64,000 nt of DNA from Xanthomonas sp. XNM01 (GTDB lineage: Bacteria > Pseudomonadota > Gammaproteobacteria > Xanthomonadales > Xanthomonadaceae). The notes beneath the pieces are model-generated. The model ran no database searches and was not told the origin of the DNA. It saw nothing but the letters and a program-made list of their open reading frames with translations. The stretch is taken from the NCBI RefSeq assembly GCF_014851915.1, contig NZ_JACVAP010000004.1:248001-312000 (forward strand), given 5' to 3'. This document shows, in pieces, positions 56,908 through 64,000 of this stretch. How positions within the stretch are numbered: position 1 is the stretch's first letter; every line of letters starts with the position of its first letter. The translations under genes and the position numbers were made by a program.

Positions 56908-57182
56908 GACATGGTGGTCGGCCTCGAGCGGCCTCCTACATGATCCATGACACCGGGACGCAGGCCGTGCATCGCTTCTGCAGGAGCGGCCCCAGCCGCG
57001 ACCGCCCTGCGTCACCGCGACGCGCTGGAACGCAATGCGTCGCCGGCCTGACTGAGGATGTTCACAGGAAAGAGGGGCCTGACGCATGGCCGTCGGCCTC
57101 AAGCGGCCTCCTACGCGACCCCTGACACCGGGACCCAGGCCGCGCATCGCTCCTGTAGGAGCGGCCCCAGCCGCGACCGCCC
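56908..57182. repeat. Duplicated REP pairs (BIME) upstream of the RAYT gene
   Basis: Two 95-100 base blocks about 175 bases apart (56908-57006 and 57085-57182). Each has an inverted REP (GGTCGGCCTCGAGCGGCCTCCTAC or GTCGGCCTCAAGCGGCCTCCTAC), about 40 bases with GACACCGGGAC-CAGGCCG, then a direct REP (TGTAGGAGCGGCCCCAGCCGCGACC). The two blocks are nearly identical. REP pairs of this kind are mobilised by RAYT proteins, and one is encoded right beside at 57307. The rest of 56787-57306 shows no gene. Confidence 0.82.
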
Positions 57183-57306
57183 TGCGTCACCGTGCATGGA
57201 CTGGTCCACGTCACGCATGACGACCCTCAGTCCGATCAGGCATCGCGGCCGACCGGCGTCCAGCGTGGGCGATCGCCCACGCCCATGCGTTCAACGCCAT
57301 CGCCGG

Positions 57307-57786
57307 TCAAAGCCAGATGCAGTTCCAGAACGGATAGTCTCCGACCCGAACTGCCAGTCCCGCCCGCACAGGGTTGGCGATGATGTACCGGGCCACCATG
57401 CGCACGTCGTCGTCATGGCGGAGCGCACGGTCATGAAACGCGCGTTGCCAGAGCGGGCCTCTGCGTCGCAATGCGCCGTTGGCGGCGATGCTGCTTGCGG
57501 TCTTCAGCCTGCCGACGGCGCGCGCGAGCGGGCATTCCGGGCCGAGCTGCAGCAGCCAGTGCGCATGGTCGGGCATGAGGACCCAGGCGAGCAGGCATGC
57601 GTCGCCCAGCGTCCGTGGCGCATGGAAGGACCGGGCTGCCGCGCTCGCCGCATCGAACCCGGCGAAATGCGCCACGCGTCCCTGCGTGGCGGAAGTCACG
57701 TGATAGACGTGATGGGGCAGCGAATGCCGGCCACGGCGCAGTGCCGCATGTCCGCGTTGTGCTGCAGGCAGCGTGTCGGGGTTCAT
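57307..57786 (-). CDS. REP-associated tyrosine transposase (RAYT, Y1_Tnp)
   Basis: 159 residues. HVYHVTSATQGR at the start, the HUH metal motif MPDHAHWLLQLG (His74, His76), the catalytic Tyr134 in VARYIIANPVRAGL, and the typical end DYPFWNCIWL. RAYTs are domesticated single-strand transposases that cut and move REP palindromes. The flanks carry many REPs (56908-57182 and 57958-58370), in keeping with an active or recently active family. The start at 57786 is the internal Met before NPDTLPAAQRG; a longer frame to 57903 adds Arg/Pro-rich sequence without support. Confidence 0.9.
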   Translation of the reverse strand: MNPDTLPAAQRGHAALRRGRHSLPHHVYHVTSATQGRVAHFAGFDAASAAARSFHAPRTLGDACLLAWVLMPDHAHWLLQLGPECPLARAVGRLKTASSIAANGALRRRGPLWQRAFHDRALRHDDDVRMVARYIIANPVRAGLAVRVGDYPFWNCIWL

Positions 57787-57957
57787 GGCGCGAGCATGGT
57801 GCTGTGGCGGCTGGATCGACAGCGGCGGGCAGCGTGCTGGCCTGTCGGTGCATTCCGCGCGGGCGGGTCGGTGCATGACGTGCGGAGGCAGCCGCCTTCT
57901 CATGCTTCAGCGGGTCCCGTGGATTGACGAAAGCCGTGGTATCGGGACGTCAGTGTC

Positions 57958-58370
57958 CATGCGACCGATCGTGTGGCGTGCTGTTCGACATGGTGGTCGG
58001 CCTCAAGCGGCCTCCTACAGGGCGGGTCGGTGCGGGAGAGGCCCCGGCTGCACCTTTCGTTCGCCTTCCAACGGGGCCCGTGGAGTGGCGGTGGTCGAGG
58101 CGTCCAGGCGATCGTCCATGCGACTGATCGCGCGCATTCCTGTCCGACATGGTGGTCGGCCTCAAGCGGCCTCCTACAGGGGGAGGTGCGGGAGAGGCCC
58201 CGGCTGCACCTTTCGTTCGCCTTCCAACGGGTCCCGTGAAGTGGCGGTGGTCGAGGCGTCCAGGCGATCGTTCATGCGACTGATCGCGTGCTTTGCGGTG
58301 CGACATGGCGGTCGGCCTCAAGCGGCCTCCTACAGGGGGCGATGCAGGCAGGTCGGCCGCGACCGGCGTG
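57958..58370. repeat. Tandem repeat of about 158 bp x 2.6 with inverted REPs
   Basis: GGTGGTCGGCCTCAAGCGG recurs at 57992, 58151 and (with one change) 58307, spacing 156-159 bases. Each is followed by CCTCCTACAGG and then by GAGGCCCCGGCTGCACC and TTCGTTCGCCTTCCAACGG. The palindromic part is the REP family also found at 56917 and 57088. It flanks the RAYT gene on its upstream side. Confidence 0.82.
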
Positions 58371-58666
58371 GGCGGCGTGCGAACCGCGATGGATGATCGT
58401 GCAGCCGTCCCGCAGCCGTCCTCAGCCGTTACCCGTGGCGGTCACCCAAGGCTGCCACCCTCAGCCTTCACCCTCAGCCTTCGCTCACGGCCTTTGCTCA
58501 CGGCCGTGTTCTGCTGCGACAACGCATGTCGGCAGGTGCAGCGGGGTCAGTCGGCGGAATCCTCAGGCACGGCATCCCAGGCACGACATCCCCCATCACT
58601 GCATCTCCGAATCACTGCATCCCGAAGCACGGCATGCCCAGCCACTGCCTCCTGGGAAGGCACACC
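58371..58666. other. Low-complexity spacer
   Basis: Loose short repeats (CCTCAGCCTTC-like, then CACTGCATC and GCACGGCATCCC-like). No gene supported. Confidence 0.4.
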
Positions 58667-60640
58667 TCACCCGGCCACGTCCCGCCGCCGGCCGATCGCC
58701 AGGATGGTGATGTCGTCCGACTGCGGGGCGTTGCCGGCGAAGCCGCGGACGTCGCGCAGGATCTTGTGGCAGACGGTGGCCGCGCCGTCGCCAGCGGACA
58801 GCACCAGACCCAGGCGGTGGCGGCCGTAGGCGCGGTGGTCGACGTCGAAGGCTTCGGTCACGCCGTCGGTGTAGCCGATCAGGGTCGCGCCGGCCGGCAG
58901 CACGCCGGTGTAGAGCGCGTAACGCGCGCCGGGCTCCACGCCCAGCGGCGGGCCGTTGTCCAGTTCCAGCTGCTCGCTGTGGCCGTCGGCGTGCAGCAGC
59001 AGCGGCGGCTCGTGGCCGGCGCTGGCCAGCTGCAGACGGCCGCTGGCCACGTCCAGCCGGCCGCACAGCACGGTGGCGAACATGCAGGCCTCGTTGCCCT
59101 CGCTCAGCCCGTTGGCGGCCTCGGCCAGGATCCGCTCCGGGCTGCCATGGCGCCGCGCCTGGGTCTCCAGCACGGTCACCGCGCGGGCCATGAACAACGC
59201 CGCCGGCACGCCCTTGTCGGACACGTCGCCGACGGTGAACCACAGCACGCCCGGCTCCAGCTCGCCGAACTGGTAAAAATCGCCACCCACCGCGGTGGCC
59301 GGTTCCAGCAGCGCGTGCGCCTCCACCAGCGCGTGGCCGGTCTCGAACGCGCGCCCGGCCGGCAACATCGACTGCTGGATCTCGCGGGCGATCGACAGCT
59401 CGCTCTCCAGCTTCTGCTGGCGCGCGGCCATGGCGCCGATCTCGCCCAGCTGGCGCTTGATCGAGGTGCGCGCGGTATCGAAGGCCTGCGCCATCACCCC
59501 GACCTCGTCGCGCCGCGCCTGGCGTGCCATCGGGTAGTCGAAGTCGCCGCGGGCGAAGTGCCCGGCCGAGTCGGTCAGGGCCTCGATCGGGTGCAGCAGC
59601 CGGCCGGTGTAGCGGCGCACCAGCCACAGCACCAGCAGCAGCGCGCCCAGGCCCACCGCCGCCACCCACAGCGCCACGGTGTTCAGCCGGCCCAGCAGGC
59701 GCGCCTCGGCCACGCTGGCGGCGAACGTCCAGCCGCTGTCGCCCACCGGCACCGCCAGGGTCATCAGGGTGTGGCCGTCCGCGCCGGGATGGTGGAACTC
59801 CACCGGGTCGCGCCGCTCCAGCGCGTCCAGCAGCGGCTGCAGCCCGCGGTCGCCGCCGGTGCGCAGGTACTCGGACAGCGACAGCCGCATCTGCGCCTGC
59901 GGGTCCGGGTGCACCACCGCCAGGCCGGCCGGCGAAAACAGCATCGGCTGCAGCCCGGCCCCGCCCAGGCCGCGGATCTGCGCCGACAGCCGCGCCACCG
60001 GCACGTCCAGGCTGACCATGCCCACCGCCGGCGCGCCCGGATCGGCCCCGGGCAGGCGCAGCGGCAGGTTGTAGGTGGTGAACGACTGCCCGCCGGTGGC
60101 GGCGTTGGCGTAGGGCTCGGACCACCACGGCCGCGGCGCGGCCAGGGTCCGCACGAACCACGGCATGGTCCGGTGGTCGTAGCCCAGGTCCAGCACCGAG
60201 CGCTCGATCAGGCGGGTGCCGTCGCGGCGGATGTACCAGGCAAAGCCGTCGTCGTCGCCCGGGCGCATGCCGGGCTCGACGATCACCATCGCCCCGGCGA
60301 TGTCCGGGTCGCCGGCCAGGCTGGCCACCAGCAGGGCGCGCAGGGTGGCCGGCTCGGCCCCCACCGAGGTGGCGGCCGCGGCCAGGGTGCGGCCGCTGAC
60401 CTCCACCGAGGCCACCGTCGCCTCCAGGCTGCGCGCGGCCTGCTCGGCCAGGCCCCAGGTCTCGGTGCGCGCGTTCTGCACGATCAGCGCCCGCGCGCTG
60501 ACGTAGAAGGCCAGCGCCACGGCCAGCAACAGCAACGCGTTCAGGATGCTGGACCAGGCCACCATCCGCGTGCGCAGGCTGTCGCGCCAGCGGATCCGGA
60601 CGGGGTCGTGCGCGGCGTCGGCACCGGGGACGGTGGACAT
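58667..60640 (-). CDS. Cache-HAMP-PP2C phosphatase (RsbU/SpoIIE type)
   Basis: 657 residues. A membrane helix at about 29-50, a periplasmic Cache-type sensor (FAWYIRRDGTRLIERSVLDLGYDHRTMPWF), a second helix near 325-345, a HAMP segment, and a PP2C/SpoIIE phosphatase domain: VGGDFYQFGELEPGVLWFTVGDVSDKGVPAALFMARAV, LIGYTDGVTEAFD, QSDDITILAIGRR, which supply the metal-binding acids. It would dephosphorylate the STAS protein (55975) in response to an outside signal and so release the target from the kinase. It is separated from its presumed partners by the RAYT/REP region. Confidence 0.9.
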   Translation of the reverse strand: MSTVPGADAAHDPVRIRWRDSLRTRMVAWSSILNALLLLAVALAFYVSARALIVQNARTETWGLAEQAARSLEATVASVEVSGRTLAAAATSVGAEPATLRALLVASLAGDPDIAGAMVIVEPGMRPGDDDGFAWYIRRDGTRLIERSVLDLGYDHRTMPWFVRTLAAPRPWWSEPYANAATGGQSFTTYNLPLRLPGADPGAPAVGMVSLDVPVARLSAQIRGLGGAGLQPMLFSPAGLAVVHPDPQAQMRLSLSEYLRTGGDRGLQPLLDALERRDPVEFHHPGADGHTLMTLAVPVGDSGWTFAASVAEARLLGRLNTVALWVAAVGLGALLLVLWLVRRYTGRLLHPIEALTDSAGHFARGDFDYPMARQARRDEVGVMAQAFDTARTSIKRQLGEIGAMAARQQKLESELSIAREIQQSMLPAGRAFETGHALVEAHALLEPATAVGGDFYQFGELEPGVLWFTVGDVSDKGVPAALFMARAVTVLETQARRHGSPERILAEAANGLSEGNEACMFATVLCGRLDVASGRLQLASAGHEPPLLLHADGHSEQLELDNGPPLGVEPGARYALYTGVLPAGATLIGYTDGVTEAFDVDHRAYGRHRLGLVLSAGDGAATVCHKILRDVRGFAGNAPQSDDITILAIGRRRDVAG

Positions 60641-60853
60641 GGCGGCATCCGGGCAGGGGCGGTGGACCGATCATAGGCCCAGCAGCGGCGGGCCGCGCGC
60701 CGGCTGGCTGTCCCGTCAAGACTGTCCCGGACAGCATTGTCCCAAGCCGACATACACCCCCGTAGCGAGGCGGGGCGGGGCACGCATGCGCTAAACTCCC
60801 GGGCTCACAAGAACTATGGCGGCCGTGACCCCACGCACGGCAATGGGAGTGAT

Positions 60854-63547
60854 ATGAACTGGCTGAACGATGTCCTGCAGAACGATCCTGATCCGGTCGA
60901 GACCCGGGAGTGGATCGAATCGCTGAAGGCGGTCATCGACCACGATGGCCCCGAGCGCGCGCACCAGCTGCTGGAGGACATGGTCGAACTGACCCGCCGC
61001 TCCGGCGCGTACCTGCCGTTCTCGCCCACGACCGAGTACGTCAACACCATCGCGCCGACCCTGGAGGCCAAGAGCCCGGGCAACGCCGAACTGGAATGGC
61101 GCATCCGCTCGATCATCCGCTGGAACGCGATGGCCACCGTCGTGCGCGCCAACCGCAAGCCCGGCGACCTCGGCGGCCACATCGCCTCGTTCGCCTCGGC
61201 GGCTACGCTCTATGACGTGGGCTTCAACCACTTCTGGCGCGCCCCGTCCGACGCGCATCCGGGCGACCTGCTGTTCATCCAGGGCCACAGCTCGCCGGGC
61301 ATCTACGCGCGCTCGTTCCTGGAAGGCCGCATCTCCGAGAGCCAGCTCGACAACTACCGCATGGAAGTCGACGGCCGCGGCATCTCCTCCTACCCGCACC
61401 CGTGGCTGATGCCGGATTACTGGCAGACCCCGACCGTGTCGATGGGCCTGGGCCCGCTGGCCGCCATCTACCAGGCGCAGTTCATGCGCTACCTGGAAAA
61501 CCGCGGCCTGATCGAGAAGTCCGACCGCAAGGTGTGGTGCTTCATCGGCGACGGCGAGAGCGACGAGCCGGAAACCCTGGGTGCCATCGCCCTGGCCGGC
61601 CGCGAAGGCCTGGACAACCTGATCTTCGTGGTCAACTGCAACCTGCAGCGCCTGGACGGCCCGGTGCGCGGCAACGGCAAGATCATCCAGGAGCTGGAAG
61701 GCGTGTTCCGCGGCGGCGGCTGGAACGTCATCAAGCTGCTGTGGGGCGGTTACTGGGATGCCCTGCTGGCCAAGGACACCAATGGCGTCCTGAAGAAGCT
61801 GATGATGGAAACCGTCGACGGCGAGTACCAGAACTGCAAGGCCTTCGGCGGCGCGTATACCCGTGAGCACTTCTTCGGCAAGTACCCGGAGACCGCGGCC
61901 ATGGTGGCCGGCCTGTCCGACGAGGACATCTGGCGCCTGAACCGTGGCGGCCACGACCCGCACAAGGTGTACGCCGCCTACCACCAGGCCGTGAACACCA
62001 AGGGCATGCCGACCGTGATCCTGGCCAAGACGGTCAAGGGCTACGGCATGGGCAGCGCCGGCGAGGCGCTCAACCCCACCCACCAGACCAAGAAGCTGGA
62101 CGACGAGGCCGTGCGCGCGTTCCGCGACCGCTTCAACATCCCGCTGACCGACAAGCAGCTGGAAGAAGCCGAGCAGGTGCCGTTCTACCACCCCGGCGAA
62201 GACTCGCCGGAAGTGCAGTACCTCAAGGAGCGCCGCGCCGCCCTGGGCGGTTACCTGCCGCAGCGCCGGCAGAAGGCCAGCAAGTCGTTCAACGTGCAGG
62301 GCCTGGACAAGTACGAGCGCCTGCTGAAGGACAGCGGCGAGCGCACCTACTCCACCACCATGGCCTTCGTGCAGACGCTCAACATCGCGCTGCGCGACAA
62401 GGAAGTGGGCCCGCGCCTGGTGCCGATCGTGGCCGACGAGGCCCGCACCTTCGGCATGGAAGGCCTGTTCCGCCAGATCGGCATCTACGCGCCGTTCGGC
62501 CAGAAGTACAAGCCGGTCGACGCCGACCAGCTGATGTACTACCGCGAGGACCAGACCGGCCAGGTGCTGCAGCAGGGCATCAGCGAGCCGGGCGCCATCG
62601 CGTCGTGGATGGCCGCCGGCACCAGCTACTCGGTGTCCGACGTGCCGATGCTGCCGTTCTACATCTACTACTCCATGTTCGGCTTCCAGCGCGTGGGCGA
62701 CATCGCCTGGCAGGCCGCCGACATGCGCACCCGCGGCTTCCTGCTGGGTGGCACCGCCGGCCGCACCACGCTCAACGGTGAAGGCCTGCAGCACGAGGAC
62801 GGCTTCAGCCACCTCGTTGCCGGCGGCATCCCCAACGTGCGCAGCTACGACCCGACCTTCGGCTTCGAAGTCACCGTGGTCCTGCAGCACGGCATGAAGA
62901 AGATGCTGGAAGAGCAGGTTGACGAGTACTACTACGTCACCCTGATGAACGAGAACTACACCCACCCGGAAATGCCGGCCGGTGCGGAAGACGGCATCAT
63001 CAAGGGCATGTACCTGCTCACCGATGCCGGAAAGCCCAAGAAGGGCGAGCTGCGCGTGCAGCTGCTGGGCAGCGGCACCATCCTGCGCGAAGCGATTGCA
63101 GCGGCCGAGCTGCTGGACAAGGACTTCGGCGTCACCGCCGACATCTGGTCCTGCCCCAGCTTCAACGAGCTGCGCCGCGACGGCTTCGATGCCGAGCGCT
63201 ACAACCGCTTCCACCCGGAAGGCGAGCAGAAGAAGGCCTACGTCACGCAACTGCTGGAAGGCCGCCAGGGCCCGGTCATCGCCGCCACGGACTACGTCCG
63301 TGCCTACGCCGACCAGATCCGCGCGTTCGTCCCGCAGAGCACCTACACCGTGCTGGGCACCGACGGCTTCGGCCGCTCCGACACCCGCGCCAACCTGCGC
63401 CGCTTCTTCGAGGTGGACCGCTACTACATCGCCCACGCGGCGATCGCGGCGCTCGCGAAGGACGGCAAGATGACCGGCAAGGACGTGGCCCGGGCGATCA
63501 AGCAGTACAAGATCGATCCGGAGAAGGCGAATCCGGTTGGGGTTTGA
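60854..63547 (+). CDS. aceE: Pyruvate dehydrogenase E1 component (homodimeric type)
   Basis: 897 residues, the first enzyme of the pyruvate dehydrogenase complex; it decarboxylates pyruvate with thiamine diphosphate and reductively acetylates the E2 lipoyl group. The ThDP motif runs from GDGESDEP to VVNCNLQRLDG. Also seen: the E1 N-terminal DPDPVETREWIESLKAVI, the active-site TYGMEGLFRQ-like segment, and FGRSDTRANLRRFFEVD at the C-terminus. GGGAG precedes the ATG. The E2 gene (aceF) is expected nearby but is not seen before the right edge; the gene ends at its own strong terminator. Confidence 0.96.
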   Translation: MNWLNDVLQNDPDPVETREWIESLKAVIDHDGPERAHQLLEDMVELTRRSGAYLPFSPTTEYVNTIAPTLEAKSPGNAELEWRIRSIIRWNAMATVVRANRKPGDLGGHIASFASAATLYDVGFNHFWRAPSDAHPGDLLFIQGHSSPGIYARSFLEGRISESQLDNYRMEVDGRGISSYPHPWLMPDYWQTPTVSMGLGPLAAIYQAQFMRYLENRGLIEKSDRKVWCFIGDGESDEPETLGAIALAGREGLDNLIFVVNCNLQRLDGPVRGNGKIIQELEGVFRGGGWNVIKLLWGGYWDALLAKDTNGVLKKLMMETVDGEYQNCKAFGGAYTREHFFGKYPETAAMVAGLSDEDIWRLNRGGHDPHKVYAAYHQAVNTKGMPTVILAKTVKGYGMGSAGEALNPTHQTKKLDDEAVRAFRDRFNIPLTDKQLEEAEQVPFYHPGEDSPEVQYLKERRAALGGYLPQRRQKASKSFNVQGLDKYERLLKDSGERTYSTTMAFVQTLNIALRDKEVGPRLVPIVADEARTFGMEGLFRQIGIYAPFGQKYKPVDADQLMYYREDQTGQVLQQGISEPGAIASWMAAGTSYSVSDVPMLPFYIYYSMFGFQRVGDIAWQAADMRTRGFLLGGTAGRTTLNGEGLQHEDGFSHLVAGGIPNVRSYDPTFGFEVTVVLQHGMKKMLEEQVDEYYYVTLMNENYTHPEMPAGAEDGIIKGMYLLTDAGKPKKGELRVQLLGSGTILREAIAAAELLDKDFGVTADIWSCPSFNELRRDGFDAERYNRFHPEGEQKKAYVTQLLEGRQGPVIAATDYVRAYADQIRAFVPQSTYTVLGTDGFGRSDTRANLRRFFEVDRYYIAHAAIAALAKDGKMTGKDVARAIKQYKIDPEKANPVGV

Positions 63548-63567
63548 CGTCGGCTAAAGCTGTAATG

Positions 63568-63599
63568 AAAAAGGGCGGCTATCGGCCGCCCTTTTTTTT
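63568..63599 (+). terminator. Terminator of aceE
   Basis: AAAAAGGGCGGC / GCCGCCC with loop TATCG, followed by eight T. Confidence 0.92.
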
Positions 63600-63759
63600 C
63601 AGGATGACTACGCACTCATTCGAATTGCATGCATCTTTGGGGGGGCGAACAAGTACAAACCGGCTAGGAAGGAAAAGCCAGAGTCTCGCTTCAACCATGG
63701 CTTGTCAAAGAACGTGCTATCAGCGAGATTAGTGCCGCTAAATTTCCTTCGGGGGAAGG

Positions 63760-64000
63760 ATGTACTTTTACGGACCTGAGATCGACAGACGTACAATCGC
63801 ATGGCTTGAAAACGGCGCTGTTTTTCCGGAAACCCTTCGCGTACGGGTCAATGGAGGCGGTGTTCGCAGTTATCTAGTGATGGATCGAGATAAGGATGGG
63901 GTCGTTCAAATCCTGAAGGGGGAGAGGAAAGGGAAGAAGGGCTTTGTCTTGCGCGTTCAGGATCAGGAATCCGAGCAGATATTCGCAGCAAAACTCTGCA
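63760..64000 (+). CDS. Start of an unidentified protein (partial)
   Basis: An ATG at 63760 after GGGGGAAGG opens a frame of at least 80 codons that leaves the window. It begins MYFYGPEIDRRTIAWLENG, continues with GGGVRSYLVMDRDKDGVVQIL and a Lys-rich part (GERKGKKGFVLRV). Base use is much less GC-rich than aceE, suggesting the edge of another accessory region. I do not recognise a family. The Shine-Dalgarno spacing is short, so the start is uncertain. Confidence 0.5.
   Translation, partial: MYFYGPEIDRRTIAWLENGAVFPETLRVRVNGGGVRSYLVMDRDKDGVVQILKGERKGKKGFVLRVQDQESEQIFAAKLC

Noticed and set aside
60791-63436. 881-residue minus-strand open frame
   Set aside because: Reverse reading of aceE.

Overview
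The window is a stretch of chromosome from a high-GC gammaproteobacterium, most likely a member of the Xanthomonadales / Lysobacteraceae (Lysobacter- or Luteimonas-like). This rests on the strong G/C third-position bias, the homodimeric pyruvate dehydrogenase E1 (aceE), the 308-residue glutaredoxin-rhodanese fusion, the abundance of REP elements with a RAYT transposase, and the overall protein flavour. No rRNA, tRNA or CRISPR array was seen. The exact genus cannot be fixed from the sequence alone.

Layout. 1-13 kb: formaldehyde detoxification (fghA), a WG-repeat exported protein, a small membrane protein followed by what looks like its decayed copy, a membrane diguanylate cyclase, a PP-loop ATPase pair, DegV, a kappa-GST/isomerase-like protein, DUF1761, and a translationally coupled pair of secreted amidohydrolases of which the second has lost its metal ligands. 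13.3-16.2 kb: a lower-GC accessory island edged by oppositely oriented copies of a 19-20 bp motif. It holds a retron-like cassette (candidate structured RNA, a 44-residue hydrophobic protein, an XRE HTH protein, a reverse transcriptase with YVDD, VTG and NAxxH-like signatures) and the remains of an IS3-family orfA. 16.3-28.4 kb: glutaredoxin/rhodanese fusion, polysaccharide deacetylase, oxidoreductase, methyltransferase / SGNH hydrolase / aminotransferase operon, rsgA, a lipoprotein, a DUF1611 protein, two tandem-repeat regions, a QEGLA-motif protein and a LuxR-type response regulator.

28.9-36.9 kb looks like a C4-dicarboxylate module: hybrid histidine kinase, OprO/OprP-type porin, dctA and maeB. 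The porin and dctA diverge around a perfect 18-bp palindrome. 37.3-42.0 kb is a bacteriocin-like secretion locus: two short peptides with double-glycine leaders, a C39-peptidase ABC exporter, its HlyD adaptor, and two leaderless membrane peptides that share a LYEIG core with the first double-glycine peptide. 42.3-46.5 kb is a two-component system with a periplasmic propeller sensor, then a DoxX-like protein. 46.6-53.4 kb is a tight run of overlapping genes (AraC regulator, isochorismatase-like hydrolase, DoxX, Tat-exported amidohydrolase with a His-rich tail, outer-membrane channel, MFS transporter, two XapX proteins). It may take up and hydrolyse an unidentified amide or ester.

53.4-60.6 kb alternates REP/BIME-rich repeats with an exported alpha/beta hydrolase, a STAS / anti-sigma kinase pair, a RAYT transposase and a Cache-HAMP-PP2C phosphatase. 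The last three signalling proteins together make a partner-switching system. The window closes with aceE, a strong terminator and a partial unknown gene. The two most interesting loci are the retron-like island and the LYEIG peptide secretion locus.
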